Shown here piece by piece: positions 42,069 through 51,692 of a stretch of 64,000 bases of DNA. Source of the stretch: Erythrobacter sp. F6033 (GTDB lineage Bacteria; Pseudomonadota; Alphaproteobacteria; Sphingomonadales; Sphingomonadaceae). The first letter of the stretch is position 1. Every line of letters starts with the position of its first letter. The notes under the pieces were generated by a model. The model had not been told where the DNA came from, made no database searches, and saw only the letters and a list, made by a program, of their open reading frames with translations. Location of the stretch: positions 1,178,001-1,242,000 of the forward strand of contig NZ_JALKAZ010000001.1 of NCBI RefSeq assembly GCF_023016005.1. Direction: 5' to 3'. The translations under genes and the position numbers were made by a program.

Positions 42069-44294
42069 ATGGGCGGATTGTTATCACGGTTTGGCGGGGC
42101 TCCGCAGAAAGCGTCTCCGCCAGAGGGCGAGGACGCTCCCCTTGCGCCAATTCGTTCCTCCGATGTTGAACGCCGTGCCGGGTTGCTCGATAGCCTGGAG
42201 AAATCTGATCTTGGGTGGTTCTGGGCAAGCGATAGAGCGGGCCGACTGATTTATCTGTCCGGCCCAGCTGCTGAACGGATATCCGAAAGCACTGAAAGTC
42301 TTTTAGGGACAAAGATCAGCGAACTTTTCCTGGATGACAAAGACGCCGAGGACTCTTCAACCCAGCGCCCACTAAAATTCCAACTCGCTGCTAGAAATTC
42401 GCTGCGCCCCACAATTGTCAAAATAGAACGCGGCGGGAAAACCAAATGGTGGGAGATTTCAGGCGCGCCAATGCTTGCCGATGGAGACGCATTTAGCGGC
42501 TATCACGGCATTGCGCGCGACGTCACCGCGACGATCGCCAGTCAGCGTAACGCAGAAAAACTCTCACGGTACGATTCGCTCACCGGGCTCGCCAATCGGC
42601 ATCGTATAACTCACAAGCTTTCTGCAACGCTCAGCGCGTTTCAAGTCGCGAAGCGCAGCTGCGCGACGATGCTACTTGATCTGGACCGTTTCAAGCAGGT
42701 CAATGACACGATGGGTCACCCCGCCGGCGATGAGCTGCTTAAACAGGTTTCACAGCGCCTAACGCGTATTGTCGGCGATCAAGGTGAGATTGGCCGGCTG
42801 GGCGGCGATGAATTCCAGATTTTGTTACCGGACGTTGAAGACCGCGCTGTGCTTGGCGAATTGTCAGAGCGGATCATTCAGATGCTGTCGCAGCCATACT
42901 CGATCAACGGTATGCGCGCCGTCATTGGTTGCTCTGTCGGTGTCGCTGTTGCCCCATTTGATGGAATCGAAAGCGAGGAACTGATCAAAGCAGCCGATCT
43001 GGCGCTTTACGCAGCAAAAGGCGGAGGCCGCGGCCAGTTCCGCTTCTATTCCAGCGACCTTCGCGACAAAGCAAGCCATCGTCATCAGATCGAAGAAGAT
43101 CTTCGCGACGCGCTTTCCAAGAATGAACTGGAAATGCACTTCCAACCGATCGTGAGCGCTGACGAGCACCGCGTCGTCTGCGTTGAAGCACTGATGCGCT
43201 GGAATCATGCGGAACGCGGCATGGTCTCGCCTGCGGACTTTATCCCGGTGGCCGAAGAAGTCGGGATTATCCGCGAACTTGGCGAATGGGCGATCAATGA
43301 TGTCTGCCAAAAAGTTGCAAGCTGGCAAAGCGGGATTTGCGCTGCGATCAATGTTTCAGCTGTCCAGTTCGCATCGGATAATTTCTTCGATATCGTGAAG
43401 AAGGCTCTGCAAAATTCCGGCGTTGACCCTTCACAAATCGAACTGGAAATTACCGAAAGCGTCTTTGTAGGCGATATCGAACGTGCGCTCAGAATGTTCC
43501 GGGAGCTAAAAGAGATTGGCGTGCGACTTGCGCTGGATGATTTCGGAACCGGCTATTCGTCGCTCAGCTATCTGCGTGATGCACCGTTCGATAAGATCAA
43601 GATCGATCAGAGTTTTGTTCGCGGGTGCACCGAAGAGGGCAACAACAACGGAGCGATTGTATCTGCCGTTGTAAGTTTGGCCAAAGCGCTGAACATGGAA
43701 ACAGTCGCGGAAGGCGTCGAGACAAAGGACGAACTCGAAGCGGTTGTGTCTTTTGGCGCGGCGCGCATTCAGGGTGCTCTATTTGCGCGGGCAATGCCCG
43801 AGCAGGAACTGCGCGAGCGATTGGATAAGGGGGCCTTGCTCTTTGAACCGAAAGGGCCGGAAAAGTATCGTTCGGATCGGAGGACTGAGTTCCGGAAGAT
43901 TGGACTCATCCATGAAGACAGCCGCTACAGCGTGTTTTTGCGAAACCTTTCCAAGACAGGTGCGAAAATCGAAGGTCTACTCGACGTGCCGATTGGGACT
44001 GACATAGTTCTGGATCTTGGCGGCGGGCAACTTGCAGTCGCGAAAGTGCGCCGTTCAGAAGGGTTCAGTCAGGGCGTCGAATTCGAGACAGCATTGGTCA
44101 GCGATGGAGCGGACGGATTGTGCACTCGGCACCGCGTTTCTCCTTATCAAATCGAAGCTGCTGGACGTCCTTTGGGTGCTCTGAATGATCTGGCGGTGGC
44201 CGCGATCACTGGCGCCATGAGCAAGAGCCCGAAAGCGTTTATTGAAGTCGATATGAGCGTACCAGGCGAACAAATGGCCGCACAGGCTTACTGA
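42069..44294 (+). CDS. PAS-GGDEF-EAL-PilZ protein, both enzyme sites intact
   Basis: A cytoplasmic cyclic-di-GMP enzyme of 741 residues with no membrane segment. A PAS-like sensor (about 40-155) precedes GGDEF (motif at 245-249, no RxxD inhibitory site), EAL (EALMRWNH at about 373) and a C-terminal PilZ-like domain (RNLSKTGAKIEG). The EAL domain keeps all the usual residues: NVSAVQF, ELEITES, LDDFGTGYSS, KIDQSF, AEGVET and IQG. It may therefore make or break cyclic-di-GMP. GGGAG lies 11 bases before the ATG. A close paralogue follows. Confidence 0.93.
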   Translation: MGGLLSRFGGAPQKASPPEGEDAPLAPIRSSDVERRAGLLDSLEKSDLGWFWASDRAGRLIYLSGPAAERISESTESLLGTKISELFLDDKDAEDSSTQRPLKFQLAARNSLRPTIVKIERGGKTKWWEISGAPMLADGDAFSGYHGIARDVTATIASQRNAEKLSRYDSLTGLANRHRITHKLSATLSAFQVAKRSCATMLLDLDRFKQVNDTMGHPAGDELLKQVSQRLTRIVGDQGEIGRLGGDEFQILLPDVEDRAVLGELSERIIQMLSQPYSINGMRAVIGCSVGVAVAPFDGIESEELIKAADLALYAAKGGGRGQFRFYSSDLRDKASHRHQIEEDLRDALSKNELEMHFQPIVSADEHRVVCVEALMRWNHAERGMVSPADFIPVAEEVGIIRELGEWAINDVCQKVASWQSGICAAINVSAVQFASDNFFDIVKKALQNSGVDPSQIELEITESVFVGDIERALRMFRELKEIGVRLALDDFGTGYSSLSYLRDAPFDKIKIDQSFVRGCTEEGNNNGAIVSAVVSLAKALNMETVAEGVETKDELEAVVSFGAARIQGALFARAMPEQELRERLDKGALLFEPKGPEKYRSDRRTEFRKIGLIHEDSRYSVFLRNLSKTGAKIEGLLDVPIGTDIVLDLGGGQLAVAKVRRSEGFSQGVEFETALVSDGADGLCTRHRVSPYQIEAAGRPLGALNDLAVAAITGAMSKSPKAFIEVDMSVPGEQMAAQAY

Positions 44295-44407
44295 TACGGT
44301 AAGGAATTACGAGATTTCTGGCCGTGCGATTGGCGCATTTGCGTGCGTTAACTTGCCATCTTAGCAAAAAAATAACCAACCGAGTTTACCAGTGATTGAG
44401 AGCTGGA

Positions 44408-46636
44408 ATGACCCGGCGTCGAATAGTTGGAGGAACTGCGCAGGTGCCCCTCAAGGGTCTCTTGTCATCGAAGAGCGGAAATTTGCTCCGCAATATTCGA
44501 TCCGAAGCCGCCTCGGAGATGTCCGATGGCGAACGTTTGGCGATGCTCGATGAACTTGAGCAGTCAGGGCTCGGTTGGTTCTGGGCCAGCGATTCAGAAG
44601 GCAATCTCACCTATCTCAGCGGCGCTATCGCTGATCGGCTGGAGATCCCCCTCGAAGCCTTGATTGGAAAGCCGCTCGCGAGCGTTTTCGTACCTGTTGA
44701 TGGTGAAGGCCAAACAAAGTCGCTCGCTCTGATGCATGCAGCTCGTAAGGCATTTTCTGGCATCGCAGTTAGAGCCGTCGATCGATCAGAAGGAGCGGTT
44801 GTCCGCTTGGCAGGACAACCTGTTTTCAAGGACGGCAAACACTTCTCGGGATTCCGGGGAACCGGTGCTGACATTACCGAAGAGTACCACCGTGAGGCCG
44901 AAACCGCTCGGCTAGCGAAATTCGATTCCCTGACGGGCCTTCTCAACCGCCATCGCATGGCACAGCAGATCGAAACGACTTTAACCGCTTTCAAAACTGC
45001 AAAGCGTGACTGCGCGATCATGATGCTCGATCTCGATAAGTTCAAACAAGTGAACGACACTCTGGGTCATGCGGCTGGTGACGAACTTTTGAAGCAAGTT
45101 GCAGAGCGGCTTCGGCGGGCAATCGATAAGGATTGCGAGATCGGCCGGCTGGGCGGCGATGAATTTCAGGTTTTGCTTCCGGATATCGATGACCGCGGCG
45201 TCCTTGGAGACATCGCTTCAAAGATTATCACGATGCTTAAACAGCCTTACTCCTTGGAAGAGGGGCGATGTGTCATTGGTGCGTCTGTGGGGATCGCCAT
45301 TGCGCCGCATGACGGGGTCACCTGTGACGAAGTCGTTCGCTCTGCCGACCTTGCTCTTTATGCTGCCAAGAACGGTGGGCGTGGTCAGTATCGGTTCTTT
45401 TCCTGCGATCTCGAAAACGAAGCAATTTTTCGCCGCCGTCTCGAAGCCGATTTGGGCAAGGCCATTCGCGAACAAGAACTGTTTCTCAAATACGAACCGA
45501 TTGTTCATGCCAAGACACAGGAGGTCTGCGCCTTGGAAGCGCATATCTGTTGGAACCATGAGCAGCGCGGCGAGATTGACGAGGAAGAATTCGCTTTGAT
45601 CCTGGAGGATTCAAGCCGGGTTATCGAAGTCGGAAAATGGGCAATCACGCAAGCATGTGAACACGCGGCAGAATGGCCCGATACCATACGCGTTGCAGTG
45701 AATGTTCCTGTTCCGCTGTTCAATCATAGCGACTTTGTCGAGTATGTGGCCGAGGCTTTGCAAACCGCAGATATGCATGCTGGGCGGCTGGAGCTTGAGG
45801 TCAATGAGGCTGTATTCTTCGGCGATACCAACCATGTTGACCGCACGCTGGCCCAGTTGTTCAAATTGGGTGTGCGCCTGACCCTGGACGAGTTTGGGAG
45901 TGGATATTCTTCACTGGCATATCTGCGCCGCGCGCCTTTTGATGCGATCAAAATTGATGAGAAGCTTCTTGCCGAAGCTGACCGGCACGACAGCCGTGAG
46001 TTGAGCCTGGTCAAAGCGATTGTAGCGCTTTCCGGTGCTTTGGAAATGGACACCATCGCCAACGGCATCGAAACGAATACATTGCTCGCGTCTTTGCTCG
46101 ATTGCGGTGTGAGTTTTGTCGAAGGTCCGATATTCTCCGACCCAGTCGATAAAGATACCGTCGAAGCTGAGTTGCTAGGCGAGGGATGGACCATCCAGCC
46201 ATGCGGCGATCGCACGAAACGGGCACGCCGCAGAACTGTATACCGCAAAATCCATGTCATCCATGCCGATCATTCTTACGAAGTGACTCTGCGCAACCTT
46301 TCAAAAACTGGCGCCCTTATCGAAGGGCTTTCGGACGTGCCAAAGGGAACGCAATTCGTGGTCGACCTTGGCGGCGGACAACTTGCCGTCGCGACCGTAA
46401 TTCGTGCGATGTCAGACAATCAAGGCCTCGAGTTCGAACAGCCATTGGTCGATGATGGCTCAGGGGGGCTCTGCACCCGCAACCGCGTCTCACCGTATGC
46501 GCTTGCTTCGGCAGGGGCACCATTGGCAGCACTGGCACCTGGAAGCTATAAAGGCATGGAAGGTGGCATGCTGGATCAAAGCGCCAGCATGCCCAAGTTT
46601 GGCTACGCTTCCAGCACGGTGAACGAGGCGGCATAA
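44408..46636 (+). CDS. PAS-GGDEF-(degenerate EAL)-PilZ protein
   Basis: A 742-residue tandem paralogue of the preceding gene with the same domain order. GGDEF is intact (249-253) and lacks the RxxD inhibitory site. The EAL domain has lost key residues: EALMRW is EAHICW, DDFG is DEFG, EGVE is NGIE and the late Gln is Glu. It is therefore predicted to synthesise cyclic-di-GMP but not cleave it, with EAL kept as a binding or regulatory module. The PilZ part reads RNLSKTGALIEG. The ATG at 44408 is chosen; an upstream TTG is possible. Confidence 0.92.
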   Translation: MTRRRIVGGTAQVPLKGLLSSKSGNLLRNIRSEAASEMSDGERLAMLDELEQSGLGWFWASDSEGNLTYLSGAIADRLEIPLEALIGKPLASVFVPVDGEGQTKSLALMHAARKAFSGIAVRAVDRSEGAVVRLAGQPVFKDGKHFSGFRGTGADITEEYHREAETARLAKFDSLTGLLNRHRMAQQIETTLTAFKTAKRDCAIMMLDLDKFKQVNDTLGHAAGDELLKQVAERLRRAIDKDCEIGRLGGDEFQVLLPDIDDRGVLGDIASKIITMLKQPYSLEEGRCVIGASVGIAIAPHDGVTCDEVVRSADLALYAAKNGGRGQYRFFSCDLENEAIFRRRLEADLGKAIREQELFLKYEPIVHAKTQEVCALEAHICWNHEQRGEIDEEEFALILEDSSRVIEVGKWAITQACEHAAEWPDTIRVAVNVPVPLFNHSDFVEYVAEALQTADMHAGRLELEVNEAVFFGDTNHVDRTLAQLFKLGVRLTLDEFGSGYSSLAYLRRAPFDAIKIDEKLLAEADRHDSRELSLVKAIVALSGALEMDTIANGIETNTLLASLLDCGVSFVEGPIFSDPVDKDTVEAELLGEGWTIQPCGDRTKRARRRTVYRKIHVIHADHSYEVTLRNLSKTGALIEGLSDVPKGTQFVVDLGGGQLAVATVIRAMSDNQGLEFEQPLVDDGSGGLCTRNRVSPYALASAGAPLAALAPGSYKGMEGGMLDQSASMPKFGYASSTVNEAA

Positions 46637-46704
46637 CCGTATCAGGCGAGTGTTGCGATTTTCGCGAATGACAATGCTTGGCATGCCCGCTAAATGGGCG
46701 GGAA

Positions 46705-48522
46705 ATGACTGACCTTTCCAAAATCCGTAACTTCTCGATCATTGCTCACATTGATCATGGCAAATCCACGCTGGCTGACCGGTTGATCCAGTTTACGGGC
46801 GGCCTGACAGAGCGTGAGATGTCCGAACAAGTTCTTGATAATATGGATATCGAGAAAGAGCGCGGTATCACCATCAAGGCGCAGACCGTGCGCCTCAACT
46901 ACACCGCCAAAGACGGCGAGACCTATCAGCTCAATCTGATGGATACGCCCGGTCACGTGGACTTCGCCTATGAAGTCTCGCGCTCCCTCGCCGCATGTGA
47001 AGGTGCGTTGCTCATCGTGGACGCTGCGCAAGGCGTCGAGGCGCAAACCCTTGCCAACGTCTACCAATCGATTGAGCACGATCACGAAATCGTCCCCGTC
47101 ATCAACAAAGTCGATCTGCCTGCCGCCGAACCGGAGCGTGTGCAGGAGGAAATCGAAGAGGTTATTGGCCTCGACGCATCCGAAGCCGTGATGACATCAG
47201 CCAAAACCGGCATTGGCATCGAGGAAGTGCTCGAAGCGGTCGTCGCCAAAATCCCACCACCGAAAGGCCAACGCGATGTCCCGCTCAAAGCCTCTTTGGT
47301 GGATAGCTGGTATGACCCGTATCTCGGCGTCGTCATCCTCGTCCGCGTGATTGAGGGGGTTTTGCACAAAGGGCTCAACGTCAAATTCATGCAGGGTGGC
47401 ACACAGCACCTGATCGACCGCGTCGGCTGCTTCACCCCCAAGCGCACCGATTTGAACGAGCTTGGCCCGGGCGAAATCGGCTTTATCACCGCGCAGATCA
47501 AAGAGGTTGAGCAGGCCCGCGTCGGTGATACGATCACCACGGTGAAGGGCGGTGCAACGAAAGCGCTGCCCGGATATAAAGAAGTTCAGCCGGTTGTGTT
47601 TTGCGGCCTCTTCCCCGTGGATGCCGCGGACTTTGAAAAGCTGCGCGAGAGCATCGGCAAATTGCGGCTTAACGATGCCAGCTTTAGTTTTGAAATGGAA
47701 AGCTCCGCCGCGCTTGGTTTTGGCTTCCGCGCTGGCTTCCTCGGTTTGTTGCACCTCGAGATTATTCAGGAGCGCCTCAGCCGCGAGTATGACCTTGATC
47801 TGATCACCACCGCGCCCTCGGTCGTTTACCGCCTGCAATTGGGCAAAACGAAGAATGAAGACGCGAAGGAGATCATGCTCCACAACCCCGCCGATTGGCC
47901 GGATGTAAACCGCATCCAGATGATCGAGGAACCGTGGATTAAGGCGGTGATCTATACCCCGGACGAGTATCTCGGCGCGATCCTGAAGCTGTGCCAGGAC
48001 CGGCGCGGGGTTCAGACCGATCTGACCTATGTCGGTGGCCGTGCGCAGGTGACATATGAGTTGCCTTTGAACGAGGTTGTGTTCGACTTTTACGACCGGC
48101 TGAAGAGCATTTCGCGGGGCTATGCCAGCTTTGACTACGAGCAGATCGGACTGCGCGAAGGCGATCTTGTGAAGATGAACATCCTTGTGAACAATGAGCC
48201 GGTCGATGCCCTATCGCTGATCGTGCATGCAGGGGTCGCGGAAGAGCGTGGTCGCGGCATGTGTGAGCGGCTTAAGGATTTGATTCCACGGCACTTATTC
48301 AAGATTCCCGTCCAAGCAGCCATCGGAGGCAAGATCATCGCCCGCGAGACTATCGCGGCGATGCGCAAAGACGTGACCGCCAAATGCTATGGCGGCGATA
48401 TTTCGCGTAAGAAGAAACTGCTGGAGAAGCAGAAAAAGGGTAAAGCCAAGATGCGCGAATACGGCAATGTGAGCATCCCGCAGGAAGCGTTTATTGCTGC
48501 GCTGCGGATGGGGGAAGAATAG
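46705..48522 (+). CDS. lepA: Elongation factor 4 (LepA)
   Basis: A ribosome-bound GTPase that acts in initiation or back-translocation. The opening [20 protein letters not shown] contains the P-loop, followed by [10 protein letters not shown] (switch I), DTPGHVDF and NKVDLP. The C terminus [16 protein letters not shown] is LepA-specific. The ATG at 46705 has GGCGGGA upstream, and the family length of about 600 is met (605). It converges on the SIR2-STAND gene. Confidence 0.97.
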   Translation: MTDLSKIRNFSIIAHIDHGKSTLADRLIQFTGGLTEREMSEQVLDNMDIEKERGITIKAQTVRLNYTAKDGETYQLNLMDTPGHVDFAYEVSRSLAACEGALLIVDAAQGVEAQTLANVYQSIEHDHEIVPVINKVDLPAAEPERVQEEIEEVIGLDASEAVMTSAKTGIGIEEVLEAVVAKIPPPKGQRDVPLKASLVDSWYDPYLGVVILVRVIEGVLHKGLNVKFMQGGTQHLIDRVGCFTPKRTDLNELGPGEIGFITAQIKEVEQARVGDTITTVKGGATKALPGYKEVQPVVFCGLFPVDAADFEKLRESIGKLRLNDASFSFEMESSAALGFGFRAGFLGLLHLEIIQERLSREYDLDLITTAPSVVYRLQLGKTKNEDAKEIMLHNPADWPDVNRIQMIEEPWIKAVIYTPDEYLGAILKLCQDRRGVQTDLTYVGGRAQVTYELPLNEVVFDFYDRLKSISRGYASFDYEQIGLREGDLVKMNILVNNEPVDALSLIVHAGVAEERGRGMCERLKDLIPRHLFKIPVQAAIGGKIIARETIAAMRKDVTAKCYGGDISRKKKLLEKQKKGKAKMREYGNVSIPQEAFIAALRMGEE

Positions 48523-48527
48523 GGGGC

Positions 48528-48551
48528 AATTCGTACAATTCGTACAATTCG
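48528..48551. repeat. Short tandem repeat AATTCGTAC at islet edge
   Basis: Two full copies of AATTCGTAC and a third partial copy (AATTCGATC) lie head to tail in the 36 bases between the ends of lepA and the SIR2-STAND gene. They sit exactly where base composition changes. No matching copy was found at the other edge of the islet. Confidence 0.6.
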
Positions 48552-48558
48552 ATCCAAT

Positions 48559-51500
48559 CTAGTTTCTGAGCCATTTGTCGACCAGGCGACGGGCAGCGTT
48601 TTCGGTCATGGGCTTCGCATCTGGCTCCTTAATAGAGTTTATTTGATCAGATAGTTTTCTAACCCTCATTGGAGCTGCGGCGCCTAATTGGCGTGCTGCG
48701 TCGACAAAGAACGCAATAGCCTCTTCAGTTCGTCCGTTTGTTTGATGTATTTCACCGATCCAGGCCCGAGCATAGGCCCGGTTCGACATAGTATTCGCGG
48801 CGTTGTCCCTTTCAAGGAGCCGCATTGATTTGCGGTAACAACGCAGGGCGTCGTCTTTCTGGCCCATCAAGTGTAGGCAGCGCCCAACATTTCCATAGAG
48901 TGGGCCATTCCCCTTTGAAAGATCGTTTCCATCAAGGATTTCTTCCAATTTATGTTCACCCAAAAAGATGTCTAGCGCATCGTTGCATTCACCTGAGTCA
49001 CGGAGTGCCAACGCCAGATGATGCTCACAGTCAAATGCGGTATCGACCTTAGTCCTTGCTTTAAGGTCGACACCTTTTTTGGCCCATTCAACCGCATCTG
49101 CAAAATTTTGCCTTTGCCATGCTGAGTAAGCGCGAATGTCACACAAGTTGATAAAGCGAGCTGTTTTCTCAGGAATCGTACTCGCGTAGCGATCGATGAG
49201 ATTGTCAGACGCAGTATATTCGCCCAACTGGTCCAACGTTTCCACTGTGACGCGTACCAAATCATCGAATTGCTTGTACTTTGAGGATGCGGTCTCCCAG
49301 TCGATTGCCTCTAGTAGCAATCGGCATACACGCACATATTCTTGAATATGACCAGAACCCAAGAACGCATCTTCTGCATCTGAAAGTGTCTCGAAAGCGT
49401 CATCATACATAGAAGCAGAGATTTCTAATTCGGCTTTTTGGGACCAGCGCTCCAGCAATGGGTAAGGCAGGTTTACGCCCAGCAACGATCCAATTGATCC
49501 AATAATGCTTTTGTATTGGTTGATTACTACACGTATGATGTCGGTACGTTCAGATCTGGCGTAACGTTTCCTTACAAAGCTTCGAACGAGTGGATGAAGA
49601 TCGTAAAGGTCAGGTGCATCATTTTGTGGTTTGACTACAATGAGATTGAAAGAAATCAGCGATCTGATCGCGCGTTGAAAGTTGTTTTGCGTTAACTGGG
49701 CTGAGGAAAATTTCGCTACAGTTTTTTCTGTCTCGGGCCTGACTGCTTCGGCCATAAACCTCAAGAGAGTTTTCTCTCTCATGGCAAGGGTCTCCCAAAT
49801 TGATGACAGCACGTCGGGGCCATCCTCTCTGCCCCTTCTTAGGTCGTCAATAAGACTACGTAGCAAGGTGCCGGGAACGTTGTTTACTTGCACTGCAAGG
49901 AGGTCCAGCCAGAATGCATGGCCGTTTGTAATAGCGTGAACTTCAGCGATATCTTCACTGGGAATAGAGTGATTCGCAATCCGTTTTGCAAACAACTCTT
50001 CTGCTTCGCTAAGCGAAACCCCCTTGAGGGTGAGCGTCAGGCAAGATGATGAAGTATATTGAACGGGTGGACGACAGGTTAAAATAAGCCGGCTGCTCGT
50101 GCCAGAGGTTGAGAATTTCTGGACAAGCAGATCTAGTAATCCGATGAACTTCTTATTCTCTAGGTCGACATAGCTGTCTACATTATCAAATACCAGTACA
50201 GCATTTTCACCGTGCGTTATATCTGAAAGTACCTCTATCAGTTCCAAGTCATTTGCTTCTGACAAATCCTCAGAATTTATCATTCCGTGGGAAAATCTAG
50301 CGATAATTTCAACTATTTGTGTTCGGATACGGTCACTTTGTTCTTTACAGTCTCGCCAGTCCCAAAGCCTGTATTGGCTTCCCGATTGTTGCAACGTTGA
50401 AATGTAATGAGATGCCAAAGCGGACTTACCTTCGCCGCCAAGCCCGCCAAAGATTACCACTTTAGCCTTAGAAGTCTCAAGAGCACGCAATTCCCCCTCT
50501 CTGCCTACCCAAACCTCGACATTTGGTGGGCGATCACATTCCAATGGTGAAAGGTTAAAAAGCCTCGCTCTACGAGAAAGTGAACTACTAGCTAATTTAT
50601 TATCTTCGAGCGGAATGTCACCGGCCAATAGTGGATTGGTAGCTTCCCATTCGTGAAGTAATTTGGGTAAAAATGAATGACAATCGATGCCAGCGTACAG
50701 TGTTACGCGACCCTTTGCGATCCCTGGTTCTAGAGTGCGTCGAAGGTCTTCGGTTATTATTGGTTCTTTCGAAAAAAAAGTCCAAATAATCTCTGGAAGA
50801 ATATTCTTATTTTTGACAGCAGTCCTAAGTGCCTCTGTGAAAATGTCATTCCAACCTCCATATGCCATCACCACAACAATCTTATCTGCAACGATCTTCA
50901 AAAAATCATTTGCAAGCTGAGGTCGATCTTGAAGTAACTGAGTCGGCGTATGAAGGGTGTCAGATCCGTGCCAAAAACCATGCATGTGGATTACCTGACA
51001 GCCGCGAGCTTGACTGTCGAATAGAGATCCATCGCTGGAAAGAGTTGTTCTCCATGCATTTCCCCCGTTTTTTTGTATTGCAATCTCAAGCAATGGATCG
51101 AAATTTGAGGTAATGATCGCGTTTCCGAACGGAGATGGATAATCGACAATTAGCTTTGAAAGCGCATTAACACCTTCGTTGATCGACCAAAGATTGGGAT
51201 CATTTTCGAATGATTGGAGCTGAGACGTATCTAGTCCCGAAATGGTGTCCGAGCTCGCTTTATCGGTATTAACGATCAAGGCTGTTGAGACCGCTCTTTT
51301 TACAACGCGGTTAGCTGCGTCTTGACCACGCCGACTTACTAGAAAGTCGAAGGCTGCTTGATAGCGATTTTCATGCTTCGCAAGGTCATTCTCTAACTTC
51401 TTGATCTGGGCCGGTTTTGAGGAAAACTCTTCACGAATTAGATCAACAACTCCCTCGACATCTGTAACGCCTGAGTGTTCATCTGTTGGTGCAGTAATCG

Positions 51501-51609
51501 GTGCACCTACTACAAATACAACACCCTTGTTAGATTCTCCAACTCCTTCATGTAATCTATAAAGCAGCGCGTCTTCGTCATAAAATCTAATTTTCGAATT
51601 ATTTTTCAA
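48559..51609 (-). CDS. SIR2-STAND-TPR protein, candidate NLR-like anti-phage effector
   Basis: A 1016-residue protein of three parts. Residues 25-320 are SIR2-like: VGAPIT (34-39), ITSNFD (166-171), MHG with H210, and MAYGGWND (248-255), matching the NAD-binding and catalytic segments of SIR2_2 domains. Residues 365-690 form a STAND/NB-ARC switch: GREGEL, Walker A GGLGGEGKS (388-396), Walker B VLVFDNVD (471-478), RLILTCR, and a winged-helix end YDLHPLVRSFV. Residues 720-1016 look like TPR repeats. Such proteins (Avs5-type and related) deplete NAD on phage detection. The start is a TTG with GGAG ten bases upstream; the first internal Met is M209. The gene is A+T-rich against its surroundings, which points to transfer. 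Confidence 0.88.
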   Translation of the reverse strand: MKNNSKIRFYDEDALLYRLHEGVGESNKGVVFVVGAPITAPTDEHSGVTDVEGVVDLIREEFSSKPAQIKKLENDLAKHENRYQAAFDFLVSRRGQDAANRVVKRAVSTALIVNTDKASSDTISGLDTSQLQSFENDPNLWSINEGVNALSKLIVDYPSPFGNAIITSNFDPLLEIAIQKNGGNAWRTTLSSDGSLFDSQARGCQVIHMHGFWHGSDTLHTPTQLLQDRPQLANDFLKIVADKIVVVMAYGGWNDIFTEALRTAVKNKNILPEIIWTFFSKEPIITEDLRRTLEPGIAKGRVTLYAGIDCHSFLPKLLHEWEATNPLLAGDIPLEDNKLASSSLSRRARLFNLSPLECDRPPNVEVWVGREGELRALETSKAKVVIFGGLGGEGKSALASHYISTLQQSGSQYRLWDWRDCKEQSDRIRTQIVEIIARFSHGMINSEDLSEANDLELIEVLSDITHGENAVLVFDNVDSYVDLENKKFIGLLDLLVQKFSTSGTSSRLILTCRPPVQYTSSSCLTLTLKGVSLSEAEELFAKRIANHSIPSEDIAEVHAITNGHAFWLDLLAVQVNNVPGTLLRSLIDDLRRGREDGPDVLSSIWETLAMREKTLLRFMAEAVRPETEKTVAKFSSAQLTQNNFQRAIRSLISFNLIVVKPQNDAPDLYDLHPLVRSFVRKRYARSERTDIIRVVINQYKSIIGSIGSLLGVNLPYPLLERWSQKAELEISASMYDDAFETLSDAEDAFLGSGHIQEYVRVCRLLLEAIDWETASSKYKQFDDLVRVTVETLDQLGEYTASDNLIDRYASTIPEKTARFINLCDIRAYSAWQRQNFADAVEWAKKGVDLKARTKVDTAFDCEHHLALALRDSGECNDALDIFLGEHKLEEILDGNDLSKGNGPLYGNVGRCLHLMGQKDDALRCYRKSMRLLERDNAANTMSNRAYARAWIGEIHQTNGRTEEAIAFFVDAARQLGAAAPMRVRKLSDQINSIKEPDAKPMTENAARRLVDKWLRN

Positions 51610-51692
51610 AACTTGATTTCTCCGGCGAAACTGTATTCGCAGCGTATGACCGAAAAATCGAGCTATTCAAAGAGCAGTGCAGAGATTTATCT

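Noticed and set aside
41872..42312. 147-codon extension at the front of phaC
   Set aside because: It overlaps the start of the GGDEF gene on the other strand and has no synthase-like sequence; the ATG at 41871 with GAGGGGA is far better.
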